Below are positions 44,630-54,740 of a DNA stretch of 64,000 nucleotides, piece after piece (the first letter of the stretch is position 1; each line of letters starts with the position of its first letter). Below the pieces are notes generated by a model. The model worked only from the letters and a program-made list of their open reading frames with translations, did not search any database and was not told where the DNA came from. Position numbers and translations under genes: made by a program. The stretch is from Catalimonadaceae bacterium JC749 (GTDB lineage Bacteria > Bacteroidota > Bacteroidia > Cytophagales > Cyclobacteriaceae), in assembly GCA_021730635.1 (NCBI GenBank), contig JAJNNC010000004.1:434001-498000 (forward strand). The letters are read 5' to 3'.

Positions 44630-46678
44630 ATGGCTTCAAATCATGAAAGCCTTGTTGATTTTTTAAGTATATCTACACCTATGATTGAATCACCCACTAA
44701 ACCAAACAAAACCACAGAACTGCATCACGTAGCCGGAAAAAAAAGAGTCATTATCGAACATATCAGTCCTGCCGTGGAAGGAGGCTTGTACCCTGCTAAA
44801 AGAGTAGTGGGCGAAAAAGTGGAAGTGGAAGCGGACGTATTTAGCGACGGCCACGATGTGGTAAAAGCTGTACTGCTGTACAAATTTGCCAGCGATAAGC
44901 ACATGAAGCAGATTCCCATGGAATTTGCAGGCAATGACCATTGGAAAGCTTCTTTTATTCCAGATAAAAAAGGGTTTTATGAGTATACTGTCCTCGGGTA
45001 TGTAGATCATTTTATCACCTGGCGTGATGGGCTGAAGAAAAAATTTGAAGCCAATCAGAATGTTTCCGTTGAATTGCTCATTGGGGCTGAAATGCTGGAA
45101 AATACTGCCCAGCATGCCCAGGGAGAAGATGCGCATCTGTTGAGAGAATGGGCCCGGAAGTTGAGAGAAGATCATGAGCATAGTATGGCGAGTGGGGTCA
45201 CGCTGGCACTGGAAAAAGAGGTAAGCCGTGTCATGTATGATAACTACGACAGAAGCAATGCCACCACCTATCCCAATGTCTACAAAGTAGAGGTAGAACG
45301 GAAAAAAGCCTTATACAGCACATGGTATGAATTGTTTCCCCGCTCCACCTCACCGGAACCCGGCCGGCATGGAACCTTTCGGGATACCATTCGCCTGCTG
45401 CCACATATCAAAGAGATGGGTTTCGATGTCTTGTATTTACCGCCTATTCATCCCATTGGCCGGACATTCAGAAAAGGACTCAACAATGCGCTTACCGCAA
45501 ACCCCGGAGATCCGGGTTCCCCCTGGGCCATAGGTTCTGAAGAAGGAGGACATAAAGCCATTCATCGTGAATTAGGTACTCTGAAAGATTTTCAGGATCT
45601 GATCTGGATTGCGGGAGAACAAGGAATTGAAATAGCCATGGATATTGCCTATCAGTGTTCTCCGGATCATCCCTATGTGAAAGAACATCCGCAGTGGTTT
45701 AAATGGCGTCCGGATGGTACCGTACAATACGCCGAAAACCCTCCCAAAAAATACCAGGACATTTTGCCCATCAATTTTGAAACAGAAGACTGGGAAAACC
45801 TATGGAAAGAGTTAAAGAGCGTGCTGGATTACTGGGTAGAAAAAGGCATCAGAATTTTCCGGGTCGACAACCCCCATACCAAAGCGTTTGGCTTCTGGGA
45901 ATGGGCCATCGGTGAGGTCAGGAAAAATGAACCGGATGTCATCTTCCTGGCGGAAGCTTTTACCCGTCCGCGCATTATGGAAAGACTGGCCAAAATCGGG
46001 TTCAACCAGTCCTATACCTATTTCACTTGGAGAAATAACCCCTGGGAACTCAAGCAGTATATGCTGGAGCTTACCAAATCTCCCATGCGGGACTATTACA
46101 GACCTAATTTCTGGCCCAATACACCCGATATTTTACCCCCTGTGTTAACCCATGGCGGAGAAGCCGCCTATATCATGCGCTTGGTGCTGGCTGCCACCCT
46201 TTCCTCCAATTATGGTCTGTACGGCCCGGTCTATGAATACAATATCAATACGCCATACCCCGGAAAAGAGGAAAATCTGGATTCTGAAAAGTACGAAATC
46301 AAGCATTGGGATTGGGACAAAGAAACCCGTACCAAAGAAATCCTGATCATGATAAACCAGATCAGAAAAGAAAACCCTGCTTTGCACAATACCTGGAACC
46401 TGCATTTTGCCGATGTGGAAAATCCACAGATGATAGTCTATGGTAAAAATGATGAAGCCAGTGGCAACATCATCTTAGTGGCTGTCAATATGGACCCCTA
46501 TCATACCCAAGGTTCCTGGGTCAGACTCCCTTTGAAGGAGTTGGGTATTGATAGTTACCGCTCCTATGTAGCCTATGATATGTTGAGCAAAAGCCGCTAT
46601 ACCTGGTATGGTGAATGGAATTACATTGAGCTGAACCCTTACCAGATCCCGGCCCATGTTTTCAGGATTGAACAGTAA
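44630..46678 (+). CDS. glgE: alpha-1,4-glucan:maltose-1-phosphate maltosyltransferase
   Basis: GH13_3 enzyme that adds maltose from maltose 1-phosphate to growing alpha-1,4-glucan, 682 residues from the ATG at 44630 (a TTG lies two codons upstream). After an N-terminal extension and beta domain (RVIIEHISPAVEGGLYPAKRVVGE), the barrel has the nucleophile Asp413 (FRVDNPHTKAFGF) and acid/base Glu442 (FLAEAFTRP), spaced 29 apart as in Streptomyces GlgE. NFWPNTPDIL is a further family signature. First gene of a block followed by treS-maltokinase and glgB, which makes and uses its substrate and product. Confidence 0.95.
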   Translation: MASNHESLVDFLSISTPMIESPTKPNKTTELHHVAGKKRVIIEHISPAVEGGLYPAKRVVGEKVEVEADVFSDGHDVVKAVLLYKFASDKHMKQIPMEFAGNDHWKASFIPDKKGFYEYTVLGYVDHFITWRDGLKKKFEANQNVSVELLIGAEMLENTAQHAQGEDAHLLREWARKLREDHEHSMASGVTLALEKEVSRVMYDNYDRSNATTYPNVYKVEVERKKALYSTWYELFPRSTSPEPGRHGTFRDTIRLLPHIKEMGFDVLYLPPIHPIGRTFRKGLNNALTANPGDPGSPWAIGSEEGGHKAIHRELGTLKDFQDLIWIAGEQGIEIAMDIAYQCSPDHPYVKEHPQWFKWRPDGTVQYAENPPKKYQDILPINFETEDWENLWKELKSVLDYWVEKGIRIFRVDNPHTKAFGFWEWAIGEVRKNEPDVIFLAEAFTRPRIMERLAKIGFNQSYTYFTWRNNPWELKQYMLELTKSPMRDYYRPNFWPNTPDILPPVLTHGGEAAYIMRLVLAATLSSNYGLYGPVYEYNINTPYPGKEENLDSEKYEIKHWDWDKETRTKEILIMINQIRKENPALHNTWNLHFADVENPQMIVYGKNDEASGNIILVAVNMDPYHTQGSWVRLPLKELGIDSYRSYVAYDMLSKSRYTWYGEWNYIELNPYQIPAHVFRIEQ

Positions 46679-46774
46679 AGCATGAAATTAAATGGTCAAA
46701 TAGTGCTTCAATCCTCTTATTGATTAATTTAACTAAACCTAAATATTAAACTACACAACCATTTCAGCTAAACT

Positions 46775-49700
46775 ATGGCTAACCAAACAAGTAAGTTAGA
46801 TGACCAACTTCACTGGTATAAAGATGCGATCATTTATGAATTACACATAAAAGCTTTCAAAGACGGCAACGGCGATGGAATCGGTGATTTCAAAGGGTTG
46901 CTGGAACAGCTTGATTATCTGCAAGACTTAGGCGTCACCACCATTTGGCTTCTACCTTTTTATCCATCGCCCTTACGGGACGATGGGTATGACATTGCTG
47001 ACTACTACAGCATTAACCCCTCTTACGGACGGTTGAAAGATCTTCAGAAATTTCTGAAGCAAGCGCACAAACGAAATCTCAAGGTAATTACAGAACTCGT
47101 TATCAACCATACCTCCGATCAGCACCCCTGGTTTCAGCGCGCCCGCAAGGCGAAGGCTGGCTCCGTGGAACGTGACTATTATGTGTGGAGTGATACTCCC
47201 GAAAAATATAAGGATGTACGTATCATTTTCCAGGATTTCGAGGCTTCCAACTGGACCTGGGACCCGGTTGCGAAAGCGTACTTCTGGCACCGATTCTATT
47301 CTCATCAGCCCGATCTGAATTATGATAATCCGGCCGTACAGGAAGAAGTCTTCAAAGTGCTGGATTACTGGGTGGATATGGGTGTGGACGGTTTTCGTCT
47401 GGACGCCGTGCCTTATCTCTTTGAACGTGACGGCACCAACTGTGAAAACCTGCCGGAGACCCATGCTTTTCTCAAGAAACTAAGAAAACATGTAGAAGAG
47501 AAAAGAGCCAGTACCCTGTTGCTGGCAGAGGCCAACATGTGGCCTGAAGACTCGGCTTCCTATTTCGGCAAAGGAGATGAATGCCATATGAATTATCATT
47601 TTCCAATCATGCCGCGCATGTTCATGTCGGTGAGAATGGAAGACCGTTATCCCATTACTGATATTCTGGATCAGACCCCCGAAATTCCCAATACCTGCCA
47701 GTGGGCTATGTTTCTGAGAAACCATGACGAACTGACGCTGGAAATGGTGACGGATGAGGAAAGGGATTATATGTACAAGGTATATACGAAAGACCCGCTG
47801 GCTAAAATCAACCTGGGTATCCGTCATCGGCTGGCCCCTTTGCTAGACAACGACAGGCGCAAGATTGAGTTGATGAACCATCTGTTGTTTTCCATGCCCG
47901 GTACCCCTGTTTTGTATTATGGCGACGAAATCGGTATGGGCGATAACTATTATCTGGGAGATAGGGATGGAGTTCGCACTCCTATGCAGTGGAGTCCTGA
48001 CCGTAATGCCGGATTTTCCGAGGCCAATCCTCAGAAACTGTATCTGCCCGTGATCCTGGATCCTGAATACACCTATGAGGCTGTGAATGTGGAAACCCAG
48101 CAACGGAATTCTAATTCACTGCTCTGGTGGATGAAGCGTCATATCACCATGCGGAAAAATCACAAGGCTTTCAGCCGGGGAGATATCCATTTTATCAATG
48201 TGGAAAATTCCAAGATACTGGCCTTTACCCGTACCTATGAGGAAGAAACGATTTTGGTCCTGGCCAACTTATCTCGCTTCTCACAGGCCGCAGAAGTAGA
48301 TCTGTCTGCCTTTCAGGGAAGCATACCGGTAGAGTTGTTCAGCAAAAACCGTTTCCCACCCATCAGCAACAGGCCTTACCTGTTTACCATGAACTCTTAT
48401 GGCTATCAGTGGTTTTTGCTGGAGAAAGCAAAAGTGATAGAAGACAGGACACAGGATATGAAAACCCGTGAATCCGTTTCTCTATCGGAATGGCGGGAAA
48501 TCACGAGACCCAAAGCCCGGATACCTTTGGAAAAAGCATTGCCGGCCTATCTGGTGCGCTGCCGCTGGTTTGGGGGTAAAGCACGCATCATACAGAGTGT
48601 GAGTGTGAAGGAATCTATCCTGTTTCCCCTGAAGAGTAGTACAGGGGTGCTGTTGATCATTGAGGTGGTTTACAACGAGGGGTTAAATGAGTATTACCAA
48701 CTGCCTGTCTCCTTTATCGCCTCAGAGTTTAGCCCGGAATTGGAAAGTCAGTATCCGCAGAGTATCATCATGTCGGCTGTGGTGGAAGGAAAACAGGGGT
48801 ATCTCTATGATGCCATGTTCAATGAAGTGGTGAGGGGCTTTCTGTTACAGACCATGGCCAAAAAGAAAAAGATCAAAGAAAACAGCGTTGAACTGTCAGG
48901 CATCTCGGAAAAGCAGGTTTCCAAACATCTGAAAGAAAAGGAAAAGGATCTCTCATCCCGGGTGCTGAATGCCGAACAGAGTAATACGTCTGTGATTTAT
49001 GAAAAAGATTATTTCTACAAAGTGTACCGGAAACTGGATCAGGTGATGAACCCTGATCTGGAGATCACCAAGTTTTTGACTGACGTCGCTAAATTTAAAT
49101 ACGTACCGCAGTACGCCGGGCATCTGGAACTGAAGAAAGATAATAAAGAGCCTTTTGTGCTGGGTATGATGCAGGAACTGGTAGCCAATCAGGGGGATGC
49201 CTGGACTTACATGCAGGATGCGGTGACCCGCTATTATGAAAGAATTACGCTTCGCCCCGAAGACCAGCGAACGCCGCCCGATCTGAAAGGAGACCTGGCA
49301 CACCCCATAGAGTTTGAAAAAATTCCGGAGAAGCTGAAAGATATCCTGGGTGGTGCTGCGACAGAAAGAGCCAGTCTGCTGGGGTTGCGTACCGCTGAAA
49401 TGCATATCGCTTTGGCTTCCCATCCGGAGGTCAAAGGATTTGAGCCGGAAGCATTTTCGCTGCATTATCAGCGCTCCCTTTATTCTTCACTGCAGACCCT
49501 GGTGAGGACTGCCTATCAGAGTCTGGATAAAAATTTGAGCAAGCTTCCGGAATCTTTCCGACAGGATGCTGAAGAAGTGCGGCAAATGAAGAAAGAGGTG
49601 CTGAACTGTATGAAACATATCTACGCGCATAAGATTGATGCCATGAAAATCAGGGTGCATGGAGATTATCATTTGGGTCAGGTATTGTTTACCGGAAAAG

Positions 49701-50119
49701 ATTTTATCATTCTGGATTTTGAAGGTGAACCCGCTCGTTCCTTCAGCGAAAGAAGGCTGAAAAGGTCACCCATGCGGGATGTGGCCGGGATGCTGCGTTC
49801 CTTCCACTATGTGGCCTATAGTGGTCTGCTCAAAAATGAGGAATACACCTTAGAGGCGGAAGAATACCTGGAAGAATGGGCAGAGCAATGGTATCATTAC
49901 ATGAGTGGTTTCTATCTGAATGCTTACCTGGACAAAACCAAAGGACAGTCGTTTATTCCTTCGGATGAAAATGACTTTACGGTTTTGATGCAGACTTTTT
50001 TACTGGAAAAAGCAGTGTACGAACTAAATTATGAGTTGAACAATAGACCCGACTGGACTATTATACCTATGAAGGGCATTAAATATGTTATGAAGAAATT
50101 TTTTGAAGATGAAAACTGA
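46775..50119 (+). CDS. treS: trehalose synthase-maltokinase fusion
   Basis: Two-domain enzyme of 1114 residues. Residues 1-560 are GH13_16 trehalose synthase (trehalose/maltose isomerase): IYELHIKAFKDGNGDGIGDF, nucleophile Asp210 (GFRLDAVPYLF), Glu252 (LLAEANMWPED), Asp318 (RNHDELTLE). About 600-1114 is maltokinase (Mak/Pep2): RCRWFGGKARIIQS, then HGDYHLGQVL with H962-G963-D964 and ILDFEGEP. Fused to each other, they turn trehalose into maltose 1-phosphate, the substrate of GlgE. It lies 96 bases after glgE and overlaps glgB. Confidence 0.95.
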   Translation: MANQTSKLDDQLHWYKDAIIYELHIKAFKDGNGDGIGDFKGLLEQLDYLQDLGVTTIWLLPFYPSPLRDDGYDIADYYSINPSYGRLKDLQKFLKQAHKRNLKVITELVINHTSDQHPWFQRARKAKAGSVERDYYVWSDTPEKYKDVRIIFQDFEASNWTWDPVAKAYFWHRFYSHQPDLNYDNPAVQEEVFKVLDYWVDMGVDGFRLDAVPYLFERDGTNCENLPETHAFLKKLRKHVEEKRASTLLLAEANMWPEDSASYFGKGDECHMNYHFPIMPRMFMSVRMEDRYPITDILDQTPEIPNTCQWAMFLRNHDELTLEMVTDEERDYMYKVYTKDPLAKINLGIRHRLAPLLDNDRRKIELMNHLLFSMPGTPVLYYGDEIGMGDNYYLGDRDGVRTPMQWSPDRNAGFSEANPQKLYLPVILDPEYTYEAVNVETQQRNSNSLLWWMKRHITMRKNHKAFSRGDIHFINVENSKILAFTRTYEEETILVLANLSRFSQAAEVDLSAFQGSIPVELFSKNRFPPISNRPYLFTMNSYGYQWFLLEKAKVIEDRTQDMKTRESVSLSEWREITRPKARIPLEKALPAYLVRCRWFGGKARIIQSVSVKESILFPLKSSTGVLLIIEVVYNEGLNEYYQLPVSFIASEFSPELESQYPQSIIMSAVVEGKQGYLYDAMFNEVVRGFLLQTMAKKKKIKENSVELSGISEKQVSKHLKEKEKDLSSRVLNAEQSNTSVIYEKDYFYKVYRKLDQVMNPDLEITKFLTDVAKFKYVPQYAGHLELKKDNKEPFVLGMMQELVANQGDAWTYMQDAVTRYYERITLRPEDQRTPPDLKGDLAHPIEFEKIPEKLKDILGGAATERASLLGLRTAEMHIALASHPEVKGFEPEAFSLHYQRSLYSSLQTLVRTAYQSLDKNLSKLPESFRQDAEEVRQMKKEVLNCMKHIYAHKIDAMKIRVHGDYHLGQVLFTGKDFIILDFEGEPARSFSERRLKRSPMRDVAGMLRSFHYVAYSGLLKNEEYTLEAEEYLEEWAEQWYHYMSGFYLNAYLDKTKGQSFIPSDENDFTVLMQTFLLEKAVYELNYELNNRPDWTIIPMKGIKYVMKKFFEDEN

Positions 50120-52097
50120 AGAAGTAAACATCCAAGAGCAAACTAAAAATGATGAAGGTTTTGCCAACCCGGAAGGGGCATCACAGGAAAATGATCACCT
50201 GACCCGGTTGACAGAATACGACATACATTTATTCAAAGAAGGTAAACACTATACGTTGCATGAGAAACTGGGTTCCCATACCATGCAATATAAGGGCGAA
50301 CAGGGTACCTATTTCGCCCTGTGGGCCCCCAATGCTGAATATGTAGCAGTCATTGGTGACTTCAATGGCTGGGATAGAGGCACCCATTCCATGAACCCCC
50401 GGTGGGATGGCTCCGGCATCTGGGAATGTTTTATTCCTGGCGTGGGGCATGGGACCAAATACAAGTATTTTATTAAATCTCGTCACAACGGGTATAGCGT
50501 AGAGAAAGGGGATCCCTTTGCCAGACATTGGGAAACACCCCCTCATACTGCTACCATCGTATGGGATACACACTACGAATGGAATGACCAGGCCTGGCTG
50601 GAAGAAAGAAAGAAGAAAGCTGATGAACCGCAACCGTATGCGGTCTATGAGGTGCATCTAGGTTCCTGGAAAAGAGACCCCTCTGACACTAAACGTTTTC
50701 TTACCTACCGGGAGCTGGCAGCGGATCTGCCAGGGTACTTGAAATGGATGGGCTACACCCATGTGGAGTTTTTGCCCGTCATGGAACATCCCTTCTATGG
50801 TTCCTGGGGGTATCAGCTGACCGGATTCTTTGCGCCTACCAGCCGCTATGGTACCCCTGAGGATTTTATGTACCTGGTCAACGCCTTACACAATGAAGGA
50901 ATCGGTGTGATACTGGACTGGGTGCCTTCTCACTTTCCATCCGATCAGCACGGTCTTTCCTATTTTGATGGTACCCATCTGTTCGAGCATGAGGATCCTC
51001 GACAGGGTTACCATCCGGACTGGGGTAGCTATATCTTTAATTATGGACGGAATGAGGTAAAATCTTTTCTGATCAGCAACGCCCTTTTTTGGCTGGAACA
51101 GTACCATGCCGACGGTTTGCGGGTAGATGCCGTGGCTTCTATGCTTTACCTGGACTATTCCCGGAAAGAAGGGGAATGGATTCCTAACCAGTATGGAGGC
51201 CGGGAAAATATAGAAGCAATACAGTTTTTAAGGGAATTTAATGCAGCCGTGGAAAGTGCTCATCCTGATGTAAAAACCGTGGCGGAAGAGTCCACAGCCT
51301 GGCCGATGGTAACCCGTCCGACCCAGATTGGTGGATTAGGGTTTCATATGAAATGGATGATGGGTTGGATGCACGATACGCTGGAATATTTTAAAAATGA
51401 TCCGGTCTACCGGACATACCACCAGGGAATGATTACTTTCAGTATCATGTATGCTTTTACTGAGCATTTTATGCTGCCCCTTTCTCACGATGAAGTAGTA
51501 CATGGTAAACATTCTCTGATCTATAAGATGCCTGGCGATGAATGGCAAAAATTTGCCAACCTGCGGGCTATGTATGCCTATATGTATGCCCATCCGGGCG
51601 CTAAGCTGCTTTTCATGGGAGGAGAATTTGGCCAGACCCATGAGTGGAAACATGATTCCAGCCTGGATTGGCATTTGACGGAGTATGCGCCCCATGGTTC
51701 TATACAATGGATGGTCAAACACCTGAATGAAATGTATCGTTCTGAGCCTGCCCTATATGAAAGATCGTTCGAATACCAGGGTTTTGAATGGATTGACCTG
51801 CATGATTATCAGAACTGTGTTATCAGTTTCGTCAGAAAAGGATATCAGGAGCAGAATGACATTTATGTGGTCATCAATTTCACACCTGTGGTGCGTGAGA
51901 ATTACCGGATAGGCGTTCCTAAAAAGGGATTCATGAAAGAGGTATTCAACAGTGATGATAAGCAATACTGGGGCAGTGGTGTTACCAATCCTGGTTTGCG
52001 AGAAACCTTGCCCATACCCATGCATGGCAGAGAACGGTCCGTCAACCTAACCTTGCCACCGCTAGGGGCTGTCTTTCTCAAATATGACAACCGGTAG
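50109..52097 (+). CDS. glgB: 1,4-alpha-glucan branching enzyme
   Basis: GH13_9 enzyme that makes alpha-1,6 branches in glucan, 662 residues from the ATG at 50109. An N-terminal CBM48 domain (YFALWAPNAEYVAVIGDFNGW) precedes the barrel: YEVHLGSW, nucleophile Asp340 (LRVDAVASMLYLDY), acid/base Glu393 (VAEESTAWP) with the 53-residue spacing seen in E. coli GlgB, and LPLSHDEVVHGKHSL. The start overlaps the 3' end of treS-maltokinase by 11 bases, so translation is probably coupled. A terminator follows at 52121-52144. Confidence 0.96.
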   Translation: MKTEEVNIQEQTKNDEGFANPEGASQENDHLTRLTEYDIHLFKEGKHYTLHEKLGSHTMQYKGEQGTYFALWAPNAEYVAVIGDFNGWDRGTHSMNPRWDGSGIWECFIPGVGHGTKYKYFIKSRHNGYSVEKGDPFARHWETPPHTATIVWDTHYEWNDQAWLEERKKKADEPQPYAVYEVHLGSWKRDPSDTKRFLTYRELAADLPGYLKWMGYTHVEFLPVMEHPFYGSWGYQLTGFFAPTSRYGTPEDFMYLVNALHNEGIGVILDWVPSHFPSDQHGLSYFDGTHLFEHEDPRQGYHPDWGSYIFNYGRNEVKSFLISNALFWLEQYHADGLRVDAVASMLYLDYSRKEGEWIPNQYGGRENIEAIQFLREFNAAVESAHPDVKTVAEESTAWPMVTRPTQIGGLGFHMKWMMGWMHDTLEYFKNDPVYRTYHQGMITFSIMYAFTEHFMLPLSHDEVVHGKHSLIYKMPGDEWQKFANLRAMYAYMYAHPGAKLLFMGGEFGQTHEWKHDSSLDWHLTEYAPHGSIQWMVKHLNEMYRSEPALYERSFEYQGFEWIDLHDYQNCVISFVRKGYQEQNDIYVVINFTPVVRENYRIGVPKKGFMKEVFNSDDKQYWGSGVTNPGLRETLPIPMHGRERSVNLTLPPLGAVFLKYDNR

Positions 52098-52120
52098 CAG
52101 GACAGAGAGAAATGAAGATG

Positions 52121-52144
52121 AAAGGGCCGTAAGGCTCTTTTTTT
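52121..52144 (+). terminator. intrinsic terminator after glgB
   Basis: AAAGGGCC / GGCTCTTT stem (one G-U pair), loop GTAA, T run. Confidence 0.88.
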
Positions 52145-52272
52145 ATGTTTCCGATAAGAACTACCCGCTAGTGAGCTGACCGCTCAGTCAACAGGAATAT
52201 TCTGAAAAATGCCAAACAAAAATGGAGTGAATGCCTTATATAGGTATAAATTTTTTACACTAAAATGGAAAA

Positions 52273-52494
52273 ATGATGGCAGACGAAAGAAGAAAAGTAG
52301 ACCAAAGGGATGAGCCTGATAATGTTCCCTTGCAAAATACACCACCCTATAAACAATCACCGGCTGACACTGACAGCGCTGGTGAGAGTGAAGATGATGA
52401 TAAAACAAACATAAGTTTTGTGGGAAGAGAAGCAGAACAGGAGCGAAAAAGAAGAGAACAGACGGACAAAAACAAAAAGAAAGAAAACCGGTAA
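52273..52494 (+). CDS. small disordered hydrophilic protein
   Basis: A 73-residue frame between two terminators, with a GGAAAA motif ahead of the ATG. The product (MADERRKVDQRDEP ... DTDSAGESEDDDK ... REAEQERKRREQTDKNKKKENR) is acidic in the middle and basic at the end, without hydrophobic core, so it is probably disordered. No family recognised. Its stop codon lies in the loop of the terminator at 52484-52511. The start may also be the second ATG at 52276. Confidence 0.6.
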   Translation: MMADERRKVDQRDEPDNVPLQNTPPYKQSPADTDSAGESEDDDKTNISFVGREAEQERKRREQTDKNKKKENR

Positions 52495-52511
52495 TCCAGC
52501 CGGTTTTTTTT
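52484..52511 (+). terminator. intrinsic terminator overlapping the small gene's stop
   Basis: Perfect AAAACCGG / CCGGTTTT stem with the TAA stop in its loop, followed by further T. Confidence 0.88.
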
Positions 52512-52591
52512 ATTAACTTTTGTCATTTCATGCAGGTCAAACTTGTCTGAAACGGCTGTTTATTCTACAACAACCATTCTATGAAAATCAT

Positions 52592-53518
52592 ATGAAGACG
52601 CCTTTTAACAGAAGAGATTTTCTGCGACAATCCGGCATGGCTGCCCTATGCCTGAGTGTCTTGCCATCCTTTTCCTTTAAAACTAAGGAAGGCTTCCTGG
52701 ATGAGATCGGTCTGCAACTCTATACGGTCCGGGATGTCCTGGCCTCCGATCCGATGGGTACGCTGGAAGCTATCCAAAAAGCAGGCTATCAGCAGGTGGA
52801 AATGATGGATACCGGTTTGCTGGGCAAGTTGGGACCAGTGTTGAAAAGTATGAATTTGCCCGTCTATAGCAGTCATTTCTCTAGTCCTTATATCACAGGT
52901 AATTGGGAGCCTATGACCGCTTTTGGGGCATCTGTCCCTGAAAAAAAAGATTTTGAAACGGTGGTGGAACTGGCGGCCAAACATCAGCTCCGTTTTTTGG
53001 TGTTTCCTTTTCTATTTCCACAGGACAGGGGAGGACTGGATGCCTATAAACAATTGAGTGAAAAGCTGAACCGGGCCGGAGAAACCTGTAAAAGTGCGGG
53101 CATCGAACTGTGTTATCATAACCATTCCTTCGAGTTTCAACCCATGGAAAAATCATCTCCTTTTCAGGTCCTGACAGAAGAACTGGACCCTTCTCTAGTC
53201 AATTTTGAACTGGATGTCTTTTGGGTGAGTGTAGCGGGAATGGATCCTGCCTCTTTTATCAGAGGTCATCAGGACCGGATCCGCATGCTTCATCTGAAAG
53301 ATAAAAAAAGAGATACGCCACAGACCTATAAAGCGGTGAGTATGCCGGAAGATAGTTTTCAACCCCTGGGTTCCGGTGTGCTGGATTTCCAGGGAATTCT
53401 GGATGCAGCCCTGGATGCACAGGTCGTCTATGGTTTTGTAGAACAGGATATGGCTTCTGACCCGCTTGCCAGTATGAAAAAGAGCATACAGTACCTGAAA
53501 AAACTTCAGAAAGAATAG
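52592..53518 (+). CDS. Tat-exported sugar phosphate isomerase/epimerase-like protein
   Basis: TIM-barrel protein of the xylose isomerase-like family, 308 residues. The ATG at 52592 gives a twin-arginine signal (FNRRDFLRQSGMAALCLSVLP), so it acts outside the cytoplasm. The barrel starts IGLQLYTVRDVLASDPMGTLEAIQKAGYQQVEM and has metal-ligand candidates in ELCYHNHSFEF, NFELDVFWVS and RIRMLHLKDKK, ending FVEQDM. Substrate unknown, probably a sugar or inositol. First gene of a run leading to a nucleoside hydrolase, permease and kinase. Confidence 0.87.
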   Translation: MKTPFNRRDFLRQSGMAALCLSVLPSFSFKTKEGFLDEIGLQLYTVRDVLASDPMGTLEAIQKAGYQQVEMMDTGLLGKLGPVLKSMNLPVYSSHFSSPYITGNWEPMTAFGASVPEKKDFETVVELAAKHQLRFLVFPFLFPQDRGGLDAYKQLSEKLNRAGETCKSAGIELCYHNHSFEFQPMEKSSPFQVLTEELDPSLVNFELDVFWVSVAGMDPASFIRGHQDRIRMLHLKDKKRDTPQTYKAVSMPEDSFQPLGSGVLDFQGILDAALDAQVVYGFVEQDMASDPLASMKKSIQYLKKLQKE

Positions 53519-53579
53519 CGTTTATTACCAGAAATTTTCTCTTTGGTTTCAACAAAATTTCAGTAAAAGTTTCTATTTT

Positions 53580-53595
53580 GCTCAAACGATTGAGC
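53580..53595 (+). promoter_or_regulatory. LacI-family-like operator
   Basis: A 16-base near-palindrome (GCTCAA-ACGA-TTGAGC) with central CG and the core AANCGNTT of LacI/GalR operators. It lies about 70 bases before the nucleoside hydrolase start. No LacI-type gene is in the window. Confidence 0.5.
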
Positions 53596-53664
53596 AGGTC
53601 TGATATGGCCTGTATCAGTTATACATTTTAATGAGCAGCGGCTCTCATCCTTAATCCGACAATC

Positions 53665-54666
53665 ATGAAAACTACCTATCTAACCATTATTGTGACTTTA
53701 CTTTTTGCCATGGGCAACGCTTCTCTGATGGCCCAGTCATACACTTCACTCCCTGAGGAAGTCTTACTCCAACGCCTGCAACCGGCTAAGGGCAAAATTC
53801 AGATGGTACTCGATACCGATACTTACAATGAGATCGATGACCAGTTTGCCGTGGTCTATGCCTTGCTTTCTCCCGAACAACTGGAGGTACAGGCCATTTA
53901 TGCAGCCCCTTATCTGAATGACCGTTCCAGCAGCCCCGGAGACGGTATGGAGAAAAGCTATGAGGAAATCCTTCGCCTGATGGAGAAATTGGGGAAATCA
54001 CCAGAAGGATTGGTCTATCGCGGATCTTCTTCATTTCTGGAAAGTTATGAACAGCCTTTGGCCAGCGAGGCCGCCCAGGACCTGGTGAAAAGAGCCATGT
54101 CTTCGGAAGAGCCATTGTATGTGCTGGCCGTGGGAGCACCTACCAATGTGGCCTCTGCCATCTTGATGGAACCTGACATTATCGAGAAAATTGTGGTCAT
54201 CTGGCTGGGGGGAAAAGGGCTTCATTGGCGGGAAGCCAGTGAGTTCAATTTGCAGCAGGATATTCTGGCTTCCAAAGTGCTGTTTGATTCCGGTGTGCCC
54301 CTGATACAATTGCCTACCGAACCTGTCACTTCCCACCTGCATACCACCGTCCCCGAAATTGAGCATTATTTACAGGGACAGGGCGCTATTGGGGATTATC
54401 TGGTGCAGATTTTCAAAGAATACCACCAGGATCATTATGCCTGGTCGAAGGTGATCTGGGATATTTCGGCTGTGGCCTATGCCATCAATCCACAATGGTT
54501 TTCTACAGAGGTTTTGCATAGTCCGATCCTGACCGATCAGCTTACCTATAGTTTTGACAATACCAGACATTTTTACAGGGTAGCCACTTCCCTGAACCGG
54601 GATGAAATCTTCGAAGACCTGTTCCGGAAAATAGAAAGTTACCATAGCTCGGAAAGCAAGAGGTAA
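53665..54666 (+). CDS. exported nucleoside hydrolase
   Basis: Enzyme that splits nucleosides into base and ribose, 333 residues with a signal peptide ending LMAQS. The calcium-binding signature is DTDTYNEIDDQFAV near residue 50, then LAVGAPTNVASAILMEPD, EFNLQQDILASKVLF and IWDISAVAYAINP with the late aspartate. The exported form is common in Bacteroidota. It is preceded by a LacI-like operator and followed at 74 bases by a transporter, so it probably supplies ribose or base for uptake. The exact nucleoside preference cannot be told. Confidence 0.9.
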   Translation: MKTTYLTIIVTLLFAMGNASLMAQSYTSLPEEVLLQRLQPAKGKIQMVLDTDTYNEIDDQFAVVYALLSPEQLEVQAIYAAPYLNDRSSSPGDGMEKSYEEILRLMEKLGKSPEGLVYRGSSSFLESYEQPLASEAAQDLVKRAMSSEEPLYVLAVGAPTNVASAILMEPDIIEKIVVIWLGGKGLHWREASEFNLQQDILASKVLFDSGVPLIQLPTEPVTSHLHTTVPEIEHYLQGQGAIGDYLVQIFKEYHQDHYAWSKVIWDISAVAYAINPQWFSTEVLHSPILTDQLTYSFDNTRHFYRVATSLNRDEIFEDLFRKIESYHSSESKR

Positions 54667-54740
54667 ACTCTTTGCCAGGCTCAATCCCCCGGGTGGCTTT
54701 CTGGTATCAACCTTACAAATACAAAACCTAATGTACTACT

